From Pseudomonadota bacterium (GTDB taxonomy: Bacteria > Pseudomonadota > Gammaproteobacteria > Burkholderiales > Burkholderiaceae), in contig JAKORH010000302.1 of assembly GCA_029777935.1 (NCBI GenBank), positions 1 through 11,254 on the forward strand: a stretch of DNA of 11,254 bases, read 5' to 3'. Position numbers and translations under genes: made by a program. The notes under the pieces were generated by a model. It made no database searches and had not been told where the DNA came from. It was given only the letters and a program-made list of their open reading frames with translations. Position 1 is the stretch's first letter, and each line of letters opens with the position of its first letter. This document shows, piece after piece, positions 1 to 6,945 of this stretch.

Positions 1-1
1 C

Positions 2-78
<77 letters not shown>

Positions 79-89
79 AAGGCCCGCGA

Positions 90-118
90 ATGATACCAGC
101 GCAGGCGATCGTGCTCTA
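90..118 (-). promoter_or_regulatory. Candidate tRNA-Pro promoter with extended -10
   Basis: On the minus strand TATCAT (90-95, 5 of 6 to the -10 consensus) is preceded by TGG, making an extended -10 (TGnTATCAT). A weak -35-like TAGAGC (113-118, 3 of 6) sits 17 bases upstream and contains the phoR TAG stop. The mature tRNA starts 11 bases after the -10. The bases just after the -10 (TCGCGG) are G+C-rich, as in stringently controlled tRNA and rRNA promoters. This is motif matching only. Read-through from phoR is the alternative source of the tRNA. Confidence 0.45.
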
Positions 119-1459
119 GGCCGCCTTGCGATCCTTGTCGTCGGCTTCGAGCAGCCTCGTGACGGGCAGCCAGGCAGCGAAGGTGCTGCCGCGCCCGACC
201 TGCGAATGGATGTCGAGCCGCCCCTGGTGCCGCAGCAGCACGTGCTTGACGATCGCCAGACCGAGACCCGTGCCGCCGGTGGCACGCGAGCGGCCCTTGT
301 CCACGCGGTAGAAGCGCTCGGTCAGGCGCGGGAGGTCCTCGGCCGCCACACCAATGCCGGTGTCCTCGACCTCGAACCGAACACCGTCGGCCGCAGTGCG
401 CCAGCGCAGCGCAATGCGGCCGCCTTCCGGCGTGTAGTGCACCGCATTGGAGACAAGGTTCCCGAAAGCGCTGCGCAGTTCGTCGCGGCTGCCGCGGACG
501 CGCGCGGGCTCCACTTCGATCGCGATCACGTGATTTCCATGCGACAACGCGCGCGCCTCCATCTCCAGCTCGCGCACGAGCCGCGGCACGTCGACCGTTT
601 CTTCCGCGGCCGGCGTCTCGGTCGACTCCAGCCTCGAGAGCAGCAGCAGGTCCTCGACCAGCCGCGCCATTCGGCTCGCCTGTTCCTGCATCAGCCGCAG
701 GTGACGCATGCGCGTCGCGTCGAGCGGCGGCTCGGCTTCGAGCAGCGTCTCGAGAAAGCCGTTGACGACGGTGAGCGGCGTGCGCAGCTCGTGCGACACG
801 TTGGCCACGAAGTCGCGTCGCATCGCATCGACGCGCTCGGTCTGGGTGACGTCGCGCGAGATCACGATCGAGCGCGCCGGCTCGAAATCGATCACCGTCA
901 GCGCCAGCACGCGCCCGGGATGATTCATCGGCCGCAAGACCAGCGGCTCGCCGAAGCTGCCCGACGTCACGTAGGCGACGAATGCGGGATCGCGAACCAG
1001 ATTAGTCAGCCGCAGCCCGTGATCGGAGCGCAGGCTGATGCCGAGATGCTGCTCCGCGACCGGGTTGCACCACTCGATCTGCAGCGAGGAATCGATCAGG
1101 ACGATGCCCTCCGGCAGCGCGCTGATGGTGCGACGGAAGCGCTGCTCGTTGTCGATCAGGCGGAGCTCGTTCGCATCGCTCGCGCGCCGCATCTTGTACA
1201 GGCGCGTGAAGACTTCCGTCCACGTGCCGACGCCGTTGGGGAGGGTGTCGAGCCGCGGCGCCTCCAGCCAGTGACCGAGCGCGGACAGGTAGGCGAGATG
1301 CACACCGAGCAGCAGCAGCACGGCCGCCAGCGCTGCCGCCAGCGCGGCGACCCGGCCGAAGAAGACCCCGATCAGCAGCGCGGCGACTGCGACCAGCGCC
1401 AAGCGCACCAGCGCGGGCACGATGATGCGGAATTGCCGGCGCGCTCGCTGCCCGTTCAT
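116..1459 (-). CDS. phoR: Phosphate regulon sensor histidine kinase PhoR
   Basis: Inner-membrane sensor kinase that phosphorylates PhoB when phosphate is scarce and dephosphorylates it when phosphate is plentiful. The protein is 447 residues, close to the E. coli PhoR length (about 430). Two closely spaced hydrophobic helices (about 12-34 and 38-60) leave almost no periplasmic loop, as in other PhoR proteins. A PAS domain follows (about 105-205). The HisKA dimerisation domain carries the phospho-acceptor H223 in the H box VSHELRTPLT. The HATPase domain has an N box around N334-N338, a G1 box DTGIG at 366-370, FYRV at 383-386 and a G2 box GGTGLGLA at 395-402. Its ATG lies 6 bases after the phoB stop with no clear Shine-Dalgarno sequence, so translation is probably coupled to phoB. 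It is the last protein gene of the run. The small periplasmic region implies sensing through PstSCAB/PhoU rather than by binding phosphate directly; this is family knowledge. Confidence 0.96.
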   Translation of the reverse strand: MNGQRARRQFRIIVPALVRLALVAVAALLIGVFFGRVAALAAALAAVLLLLGVHLAYLSALGHWLEAPRLDTLPNGVGTWTEVFTRLYKMRRASDANELRLIDNEQRFRRTISALPEGIVLIDSSLQIEWCNPVAEQHLGISLRSDHGLRLTNLVRDPAFVAYVTSGSFGEPLVLRPMNHPGRVLALTVIDFEPARSIVISRDVTQTERVDAMRRDFVANVSHELRTPLTVVNGFLETLLEAEPPLDATRMRHLRLMQEQASRMARLVEDLLLLSRLESTETPAAEETVDVPRLVRELEMEARALSHGNHVIAIEVEPARVRGSRDELRSAFGNLVSNAVHYTPEGGRIALRWRTAADGVRFEVEDTGIGVAAEDLPRLTERFYRVDKGRSRATGGTGLGLAIVKHVLLRHQGRLDIHSQVGRGSTFAAWLPVTRLLEADDKDRKAA

Positions 1460-1465
1460 CGCCGG

Positions 1466-2161
1466 CTACGTTTCGGCGCGCGTCGACAGCCGGTAGCCCA
1501 GCCCGCGCACCGTCTGCAGCAGATGCTGGGAGTTGGCGGCGGCGAGCGCCTTGCGCAGCCGCAGCACGTGCACGTCGACCGTGCGCTCCTCGAGGAACAC
1601 GTGGTCGCCCCACACGTTGTCAAGCAGTTGCCCGCGCGTGAACACGCGGTCGGGCTGGCTGATCATGAACTTCAGCAGCTTGAATTCCGCCAGCCCTACC
1701 TTGACCGGCTGGCCATCGACGGTGACCTCGTGCCGCGCCGGATCGATCGCGAGCGGCCCGTAGGCAAGCGCCTCTCCGCTCTTGTCGGGTGCCCGGCGGC
1801 GGAACACCGCGCGCACGCGCGACAGCAGCTCGCGCGGCGAGAACGGCTTCACCACGTAGTCGTCGGCGCCGGCGTCGAGTCCGGCAATGCGGTCGGCCTC
1901 GGCGCCCTTCGCGGTCAGCATAATGACCGGCAACGCGCGCGTGCGGTCGTGCGCGCGCAACTCGCGCAGCAGCTCGATGCCGGCGCGGTCGGGCAGCATC
2001 CAGTCGAGGATCACGAGGTCGGGCAGCCGCGCGCGGATTTCGCGCTGCGCCGCGCCGGCGGAGTCCGCGCGCCGCACCTGGTAGCCGTGGCTCGCGCACG
2101 CATACGCAACGAGCTCCAGGATCGCGGGTTCGTCTTCGACCACCAGGATCGACGCCGGCAT
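1466..2161 (-). CDS. phoB: Phosphate regulon response regulator PhoB
   Basis: DNA-binding response regulator of the OmpR/PhoB family, 231 residues, full length. The receiver domain (about 4-118) has the acidic pair E9/D10, the phospho-acceptor D53 in VILDWMLPD, T83 and K105 (VVKPF). The C-terminal winged-helix domain (about 132-226) includes the recognition-helix region EERTVDVHVLRLRKAL and the terminal hairpin TVRGLGYRL. Phosphorylated PhoB dimers bind Pho boxes and recruit RNA polymerase; a good Pho box lies upstream of pstS in this window. The ATG is 6 bases after the phoU stop, and a purine-rich GAGGGG just upstream can act as ribosome site. Being inside the pst-pho run, it should be autoregulated through that promoter. 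Confidence 0.97.
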   Translation of the reverse strand: MPASILVVEDEPAILELVAYACASHGYQVRRADSAGAAQREIRARLPDLVILDWMLPDRAGIELLRELRAHDRTRALPVIMLTAKGAEADRIAGLDAGADDYVVKPFSPRELLSRVRAVFRRRAPDKSGEALAYGPLAIDPARHEVTVDGQPVKVGLAEFKLLKFMISQPDRVFTRGQLLDNVWGDHVFLEERTVDVHVLRLRKALAAANSQHLLQTVRGLGYRLSTRAET

Positions 2162-2167
2162 GGCCCC

Positions 2168-2884
2168 TCAGCCCTTTCGCACCGCCTGCGCGATCACGTC
2201 CGGTGGCGCGTGCCGCACGTCCGCGCCCTGTGCGATGAAGATCACGTGCTCGGCGATGTTCTTGGCGTGGTCGCCGACACGCTCGATCGCCTTGGCGACC
2301 CACACCGTGTCGAGCGCGGCCGAGATCGAGCGCGGATCCTCCATCATGAACGTGACGAGCTGCCGCAGGATGGCACGGAAATGCTCGTCCACGCCCTGAT
2401 CTTCGCCGATGATGGCCGCGGCCGCCTGCGCATCCAGCCGCGCGAAGGCGTCGAGCGCGCCGCGCAGCATCTGCGCCGCAGCGTCGCCGGAAACGCGGAT
2501 GCCGGGGATGCGGCTCAGCCGCGCTGCGTTGCCCTTTTCCTGCAGCCATTTCGCGGCACGCGCGATCTTGCTCGCCTCATCGCCCGTGCGCTCGAGATCG
2601 GTGATCGTCTTGGCCACGCCCATGATCAGTCGCAGGTCGCTGGCGGCGGGCTGACGGCGCGCAATCACGTTGTTGACCATGCGGTCGATCTCGAGCTGCA
2701 TCTCGTCGACCCGGTCGTCGGCGCCGATCGCATTGTCCGCGCACTCCATGTCCATGCGCTCGAAGGCGTCCATCGCCGTCTTCAATTGCGTCTCGACCAG
2801 CCCGCCCATCTGCAGCACGCGCGAACGGATCGCCTCCAGTTCGTGGTCGTACTGCCGCGAGGAATGTTCGCCGGTGGCCATCAT
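2168..2884 (-). CDS. phoU: Phosphate signalling regulator PhoU
   Basis: Cytoplasmic, peripheral-membrane regulator that links PstSCAB activity to PhoR and restrains the Pho response when phosphate is sufficient. It is 238 residues, the usual length. The family's two repeated three-helix bundles are visible, each with its metal-binding signature: TDLERTGDEA (about 95-104) and KAIERVGDHA (about 198-207). There are preceding acidic helices with DDRVDEMQLEID (56-67) and DQGVDEHF (162-169). Two consecutive ATG codons (2884 and 2881) follow a GGGAG ribosome site at 2888-2892. The second ATG has the better spacing (6 against 3 bases), so the true protein may begin one residue later. It lies between pstB and phoB with gaps of 10 and 6 bases. 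Confidence 0.97.
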   Translation of the reverse strand: MMATGEHSSRQYDHELEAIRSRVLQMGGLVETQLKTAMDAFERMDMECADNAIGADDRVDEMQLEIDRMVNNVIARRQPAASDLRLIMGVAKTITDLERTGDEASKIARAAKWLQEKGNAARLSRIPGIRVSGDAAAQMLRGALDAFARLDAQAAAAIIGEDQGVDEHFRAILRQLVTFMMEDPRSISAALDTVWVAKAIERVGDHAKNIAEHVIFIAQGADVRHAPPDVIAQAVRKG

Positions 2885-2894
2885 CGTCTCCCGT

Positions 2895-3677
2895 TCAGCC
2901 GAAGCGCCCGGTTATGTAGTCTTCGGTTTCCTTCTTCTTCGGCTTGATGAAGATCTGGTCGGTTTCGCCGAATTCGATCAGCTCGCCCAGGTACATGTAG
3001 GCGGTGTAGTCGCTGACGCGCGCGGCCTGCTGCATGTTGTGCGTGACGATCGCGACCGTGTAGTCCTGCTTCAGCTCGTCGATCAGCTCCTCGATCCTGG
3101 CGGTCGAGACCGGATCGAGCGCCGAGCATGGCTCGTCGAACAGGATGATTTCCGGCCGGATCGCGATGCCGCGCGCGATGCACAGGCGCTGCTGCTGGCC
3201 GCCCGACAGCGAGGTGCCGCTCTGGCCGAGCTTGTCCTTGACCTCGTTCCACAGCGCCGCCTTCTGCAGCGCCGATTCGACGCGCTCGTCCATTTCCGGC
3301 CGCGACAGCCGCTCGAACAGCCGCACGCCGAACGCGACGTTGTCGTAGATCGACATCGGAAACGGCGTGGGCTTCTGGAACACCATGCCGATCCTGGCCC
3401 GCACCAGTGCCACGTCTTCCGTCGAAGTCAGCACGTTGCGGCCGTCGACCACGACTTCGCCTTCCGCGCGCTGCTCGGGGTACAGCTCGAACATGCGGTT
3501 GAACACGCGCAGCAGCGTCGATTTGCCGCAGCCCGACGGTCCGATGAAGGCAGTGACCTTGTTTTCCGCGATATCGAGGTTGACGTTCTTCAGCGCGTGG
3601 AACCTGCCGTAGTAGAAATTCAGGTTGCGCACGGCCACCTTGCTGCGCGCGGGTGTGGTGGAAGCGAACGGCTCCAT
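2895..3677 (-). CDS. pstB: Phosphate ABC transporter ATP-binding protein PstB
   Basis: ATPase that powers phosphate import through the PstC/PstA channel on the inner face of the membrane. It is 260 residues, normal for PstB. It has all nucleotide-binding elements: Walker [10 protein letters not shown] (46-54), Q-loop with the PstB-typical [15 protein letters not shown] (100-114), ABC signature LSGGQ (157-161), Walker B IILFDEP (177-183), and H-loop histidine H213 in [15 protein letters not shown]. The ending [19 protein letters not shown] is also characteristic of PstB. The ATG lies 3 bases after the pstA stop and is preceded by GAGGAAG about 10 bases upstream, inside the end of pstA. Confidence 0.98.
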   Translation of the reverse strand: MEPFASTTPARSKVAVRNLNFYYGRFHALKNVNLDIAENKVTAFIGPSGCGKSTLLRVFNRMFELYPEQRAEGEVVVDGRNVLTSTEDVALVRARIGMVFQKPTPFPMSIYDNVAFGVRLFERLSRPEMDERVESALQKAALWNEVKDKLGQSGTSLSGGQQQRLCIARGIAIRPEIILFDEPCSALDPVSTARIEELIDELKQDYTVAIVTHNMQQAARVSDYTAYMYLGELIEFGETDQIFIKPKKKETEDYITGRFG

Positions 3678-3680
3678 CGG

Positions 3681-4559
3681 TCAGTGACTTCCTCGGAACA
3701 GGAGGCGCGCCAGGACGTTCAGCAGCAGCACGCCGAGCGTGATCAGGAACACGGCGGCCCAGGCCAACTGCTGCCAGTTGGTGAACGGGCTCAGCGCGAA
3801 TTTGAAGATCGTGACCGGCAGGCTGGCCATCGGCTCGGCCGGATTCAGGCTGAAGAACTGGTTCGACAGCGCGGTAAAGAGCAGCGGCGCCGTCTCGCCC
3901 GCGATGCGCGCCAGCGCGAGCAGCACGCCGGTCACGACGCCGGCGCGCGCGGCGCGCAGCGTGATCGAGCGGATCACGATCCATTTCGGCGTGCCCAGCG
4001 CGAACGCTGCCTCGCGCAGGGCGTCGGGGATCAGTCGCAGCATGTTTTCGGTGGTGCGAACTACGACCGGAATCACGATCAGCGCCAGCGCCAGCACGCC
4101 CGCGAAGCCGGAGAACCTGTGCGTCCGCGCCACCACGACCGCGTAGACAAACAACCCAATCACGATCGACGGTGCCGACAGCAGGATGTCGTTGATGAAG
4201 CGCGTGGCGGCGCCGAGCCAGCCGCGCCGGCCGTATTCGGCGAGGTAGACGCCGGCGAAGATGCCGACCGGCGTGCCGAGCAGCGTGGCCAGCGCCACCA
4301 TCAGCGCCGAGCCGACGATCGCGTTGGCGAGCCCGCCATCCACGTTGGGCGCAGGCGTCGATTCGGTGAAGAGGCTCAGCGACAGACCGCCCGCGCCGAG
4401 AGCGATCGTCTGGAACAGGATCCAGATCAGCCAGGTGAGGCCGAACGCCATCGCGGCCAGCGACAGCGCGAGCGCGAGCGCGTTGATGACCTTGCGCCGG
4501 CGGTGCCGTGGCAGTCGCCGGTCCGGCGCGCCAACTGCAATGGGCCTGGCGATGCTCAT
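3681..4559 (-). CDS. pstA: Phosphate ABC transporter permease PstA
   Basis: Second membrane subunit of the phosphate importer, 292 residues, about six transmembrane helices (first about 25-50, last about 265-286). Features include [17 protein letters not shown] (96-112), [16 protein letters not shown] (128-143) and the EAA coupling loop [19 protein letters not shown] (183-201) that contacts PstB, followed by [15 protein letters not shown] (217-231). The open frame extends much further upstream, but the ATG at 4557-4559 is chosen. It overlaps the pstC stop as ATGA, has GAGGG about 9 bases upstream, and gives the family's normal length with a short positively charged N terminus. The upstream part of the frame is antisense-like shadow over pstC. 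Confidence 0.96.
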   Translation of the reverse strand: MSIARPIAVGAPDRRLPRHRRRKVINALALALSLAAMAFGLTWLIWILFQTIALGAGGLSLSLFTESTPAPNVDGGLANAIVGSALMVALATLLGTPVGIFAGVYLAEYGRRGWLGAATRFINDILLSAPSIVIGLFVYAVVVARTHRFSGFAGVLALALIVIPVVVRTTENMLRLIPDALREAAFALGTPKWIVIRSITLRAARAGVVTGVLLALARIAGETAPLLFTALSNQFFSLNPAEPMASLPVTIFKFALSPFTNWQQLAWAAVFLITLGVLLLNVLARLLFRGSH

Positions 4560-5566
4560 GTCCGTGTTCCCTCGCCACGCTGCAGCCGCATCAGCAGCAG
4601 CCTGGAGGCGGCCAGCACGATCGACGTGATCAGGAACAGGATCAGCCCGAGATAGATCAGCGCCGCCTGGTGCGGGCCGGGTGCGGCCTCGGCAAACTCG
4701 TTGGCGAGCGCGGACGTAATCGAGTTGGCGGCTTCGAACAGCGACACGCTGTCGAGCTGGTTCATGTTGCCGATCACGAACGTGACTGCCATCGTCTCGC
4801 CGAGCGCGCGGCCGAGCCCGAGCATGATGCCGCCGATCACGCCGGCCTTCGTGTACGGCAGCACGACCTTCCAGACGACTTCCCAAGTGGTCGCGCCGAG
4901 CCCGTAGGCCGACTCCTTCAGCACCGGCGGCGTGACCTCGAACACGTCGCGCATCACCGCCGCGATGAACGGAATGATCATGATCGCCAGAATGATTCCG
5001 GCCGCCAGGATGCCGATGCCGGCTGGCGCGCCCGAAAACAGCGCTCCGAGCAGCGGCACGCCCGCGAACGCCTTCTGCAGCGGCTGCTGCACGAATTGCG
5101 ACAGGATCGGCGCGAACACCAGCAGGCCCCACATGCCGTAGACGATCGACGGGATCGCGGCCAGCAGCTCGATCGCGGTGCCGAGCGGTCGCTTCAGCCA
5201 CCGCGGCGACAGTTCAGTCAGGAAGAGCGCAATGCCGAAGCTGACGGGAACGGCGATCAGGAGTGCGATCGACGACGTCATCAGCGTGCCGTAGATCATC
5301 ACCAGCCCGCCGAAACGCTCCTGCACCGGGTCCCATTCGGCGGTCCACAGGAAGCGCAGCCCATACGCCTGCATCGCCGGCCACGCGCCGACCAAGAGCG
5401 AGACGAGGATGCCGGCGAGCAGCGCCAGCGTCAGGATCGCAGCGCCGCGCGCGAGCCCGGCAAACACGAAGTCGCCGACCGGACTAAAGCGCCGTTTCAC
5501 CGGCGGCTCATCCCGATTCATCTCTCCGGCTTCGAGTGCAGCGGACTTCGGCAATGTAGCGGCCAT
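4556..5566 (-). CDS. pstC: Phosphate ABC transporter permease PstC
   Basis: First membrane subunit of the phosphate importer, 336 residues, with about six transmembrane helices (roughly 35-60, 88-116, 128-155, 182-206, 245-265, 301-325). PstC hallmarks are [18 protein letters not shown] (131-148), [17 protein letters not shown] (197-213), the EAA loop [20 protein letters not shown] (218-237), and [16 protein letters not shown] (252-267). The start at 5566 is supported by a strong GGAGG ribosome site 7 bases upstream. A second in-frame ATG at 5521 (residue 16) would remove a short polar N-terminal tail but has a poorer site. It lies 45 bases downstream of pstS and overlaps pstA by 4 bases. Confidence 0.97.
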   Translation of the reverse strand: MAATLPKSAALEAGEMNRDEPPVKRRFSPVGDFVFAGLARGAAILTLALLAGILVSLLVGAWPAMQAYGLRFLWTAEWDPVQERFGGLVMIYGTLMTSSIALLIAVPVSFGIALFLTELSPRWLKRPLGTAIELLAAIPSIVYGMWGLLVFAPILSQFVQQPLQKAFAGVPLLGALFSGAPAGIGILAAGIILAIMIIPFIAAVMRDVFEVTPPVLKESAYGLGATTWEVVWKVVLPYTKAGVIGGIMLGLGRALGETMAVTFVIGNMNQLDSVSLFEAANSITSALANEFAEAAPGPHQAALIYLGLILFLITSIVLAASRLLLMRLQRGEGTRT

Positions 5567-5573
5567 CGTCGCG

Positions 5574-5578
5574 CCTCC
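5574..5578 (-). promoter_or_regulatory. Strong ribosome-binding site of pstC
   Basis: Minus-strand GGAGG sits 7 bases before the ATG at 5566 and decides that start over the internal ATG at 5521. It is among the clearest Shine-Dalgarno sequences in the window. This fits re-initiation after the 45-base pstS-pstC gap rather than coupled translation. Confidence 0.75.
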
Positions 5579-5611
5579 AACGAAGCCGGGCTCCGCGCGC
5601 GGCAGCCGCGG

Positions 5612-6643
5612 CTAAGGACCGTAGATGGGCTTGCCGCCGGCATCGCGTATCTGCAGCCATTGCTCGCGCACGATGTCCTTGACGCTCGCCGGCAGCGGCA
5701 CGTAGTCCAGCTCGGCCGCGGTCCGGTCGCCGTTCCGGTATGCCCAGTCGAAGAAGCCCATCACGGCCGCCGCCTGCTGCGGCTTGTCCTGTTCCAGGCG
5801 CATCATGATGAAGGTCGCGCCGCTGATCGGCCATGCGTCCTTGCCGGGCTGCTGGGTCAGGATCTGGTAGAAGCTCTTCGACCAATCGGCGCCCGCCGCG
5901 GCGGCCGCGAACGACGCATCGCCGGGAGCGACGAAATTGCCGGCCGCGTTCTGCAGCAGCGCGTATGTCATCCTGTTCTGCTTCGCGTACGCGAACTCGA
6001 CGTAGCCGATCGAGTTCGGCAGCCGCTGCACGAAGGTCGCCACGCCCTCGTTGCCCTTGCCACCGGCGCCCCTCGGCCAGTTGACCGCGGTGCTCTCGCC
6101 GACCTTCTCCTTCCACTCGGGGCTGACTTTCGAAAGGTAGTTGGTGAAGATGAAGGTCGTGCCCGATCCATCGGCGCGGCGTACGACCGCGATCTGCGCG
6201 TCTGGCAGCTTCAGTTCCGGATTCAGCCTGGCGATCGCCGGATCGTTCCACTTGGCGATCCTGCCGAGATAGATGTCGGCCAGCACCGCGCCCGTCAGCT
6301 TCATCTGCCGCGCCTGGATGCCGGGAATGTTGAGCACGGGCACCACGCCGCCGATCACCGTCGGAAACTGGATCAGGCCGTCCTTCTTCAGCACGTCGTC
6401 GGCCAGCGGCATGTCGGACGCCCCGAAATCGACCGTCCTGGCGCGGATCTGCTGCAGCCCGGCGCCGGAGCCGATCGACTGGTAGTTGATGCGCGCGCCG
6501 GTGGCCTTGTTGTAGTCGGCGGCCCAGCGTGCATACAACGGCGCCGGAAAGGTCGCGCCCGCGCCGGTGACTTCCTGCGCGGCGAGCGGCGCTGTTGCGC
6601 TCGCGACGAGCGCGGCGATGGAAAGGCTGGCAAGAACTCGCAT
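5612..6643 (-). CDS. pstS: Periplasmic phosphate-binding protein PstS
   Basis: Periplasmic receptor that captures phosphate and delivers it to PstC/PstA. It is 343 residues, the usual size. The first ~22 residues form a Sec signal peptide (MRVLASL start, hydrophobic core, ending APLAAQ); there is no lipobox cysteine. Phosphate-contacting segments of the family are present: GAGATFP (27-33, T31/F32), SIGSGAGLQQI (56-66, with S59), DFGASD (72-77, D77), and RRADGSGTTF (155-164, R156, S160, G161, T162). The C-terminal region includes GFFDWAYRNGD (296-306), typical of PstS. As the first gene of the run it lies directly behind the Pho box promoter, with a predicted leader of about 27 bases. The Shine-Dalgarno match is weak (ACGGAAC). 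Confidence 0.97.
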   Translation of the reverse strand: MRVLASLSIAALVASATAPLAAQEVTGAGATFPAPLYARWAADYNKATGARINYQSIGSGAGLQQIRARTVDFGASDMPLADDVLKKDGLIQFPTVIGGVVPVLNIPGIQARQMKLTGAVLADIYLGRIAKWNDPAIARLNPELKLPDAQIAVVRRADGSGTTFIFTNYLSKVSPEWKEKVGESTAVNWPRGAGGKGNEGVATFVQRLPNSIGYVEFAYAKQNRMTYALLQNAAGNFVAPGDASFAAAAAGADWSKSFYQILTQQPGKDAWPISGATFIMMRLEQDKPQQAAAVMGFFDWAYRNGDRTAAELDYVPLPASVKDIVREQWLQIRDAGGKPIYGP

Positions 6644-6677
6644 GTGGTTCGTTCCGTCGGGTTTCGATGACGGCTGC

Positions 6678-6711
6678 AGTCTAGAAACCGAAGATGACGA
6701 AACCGTGACAG
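6678..6711 (-). promoter_or_regulatory. Pho box and -10 of the pst-pho promoter
   Basis: On the minus strand the 18-base CTGTCACGGTTTCGTCAT (6694-6711) is two 7-base half-sites, CTGTCAC and TCGTCAT, separated by 4 bases. This is the exact 7-4-7 layout of the PhoB box (half-site consensus CTGTCAT). Ten bases downstream lies TAGACT (6678-6683, 4 of 6 to the -10 consensus). That is the spacing seen where PhoB replaces the -35 contact. Transcription would start near 6671, about 27 bases before the pstS ATG. The match is seen directly; PhoB binding is inferred from the known regulon. Confidence 0.85.
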
Positions 6712-6762
6712 TGCGACCTATTGAGCGTTCCAGAAGTGGTTGACGTTCTTCGGCACGGGCGT

Positions 6763-6862
6763 GTCATCCCCGCCCCCGATGAAGGCATTCGAGGGCAGAC
6801 TCCAGCGGGGATCCAGTGCCGTGCTTCGAAAGACGCTGGGTTCCCGCTTCCGCGGGAACGAC
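6763..6862. repeat. Palindromic repeat element (paired hairpins)
   Basis: The element starts GTC and ends GAC and contains two perfect 8-bp stems. The left stem is ATCCCCGC (6766-6773) with GCGGGGAT (6805-6812) around a 31-base loop. The right stem is GTTCCCGC (6840-6847) with GCGGGAAC (6852-6859) around the 4-base loop TTCC (GGAA on the minus strand). Between them CCAG (6813-6816) pairs with CTGG (6836-6839), so the whole unit is also one large imperfect inverted repeat. This matches the widespread proteobacterial intergenic repeats of the form GTCATTCCCGC..GCGGGAATCCAG..CTGGATTCCCGC..GCGGGAATGAC. Only one copy is in the window, so its dispersal is inferred from the form. Confidence 0.75.
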
Positions 6863-6899
6863 ACATTCCTGCGCGAGCGTCGTCATCCGATTACCGAAA

Positions 6900-6927
6900 G
6901 GTCAATAAGAGCCAATTCCGGGGCTCT
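6900..6927 (-). terminator. Possible glmM transcription terminator
   Basis: On the minus strand AGAGCC (6922-6927) pairs perfectly with GGCTCT (6908-6913) around an 8-base loop, about 19 bases after the glmM stop. The stem is followed by TATTGACCTTT, an imperfect U-tract. It is in the right place to end the folP-glmM transcript. The short stem and broken U-tract make it a weak intrinsic terminator, perhaps helped by the hairpins of the repeat just downstream. Confidence 0.45.
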
Positions 6928-6945
6928 GCACCGGAGCGACGGGAT

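Larger units (their letters stand above)
6644..6945. other. pstS-glmM intergenic region
   Basis: This 302-base gap carries no convincing gene. From left to right it holds the short pstS leader, the Pho box promoter (6678-6711), about 50 bases with nothing recognised (6712-6762), a 100-base palindromic repeat (6763-6862), about 37 bases without a clear signal, and a hairpin that may terminate glmM (6908-6927). It separates the glmM transcript from the phosphate-regulated transcript. Confidence 0.8.

Noticed and set aside
206..2947. A 900-codon open frame on the plus strand antisense to phoR, phoB and phoU
   Set aside because: The minus-strand genes match known families over their full lengths. 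The plus frame is rich in arginine, glutamine, histidine and aspartate with no domain, which is the mirror of strongly G+C-biased third positions.
4556..5201. An upstream extension of the pstA frame to 5201
   Set aside because: It overlaps pstC entirely, encodes arginine/alanine-rich non-family sequence, and the 4-base ATGA overlap start at 4559 gives a normal-length PstA.
6667..6672. A third Pho half-site (CGTCAT) nearer to pstS
   Set aside because: It lies 27 bases from the nearest matching half-site, not a multiple of the 11-base Pho box period, and downstream of the predicted start site.
6763..6862. Reading the palindromic repeat as a CRISPR repeat or an insertion sequence
   Set aside because: There is a single unit with no spacer series, no cas genes, and no transposase or terminal-repeat-bounded coding region.
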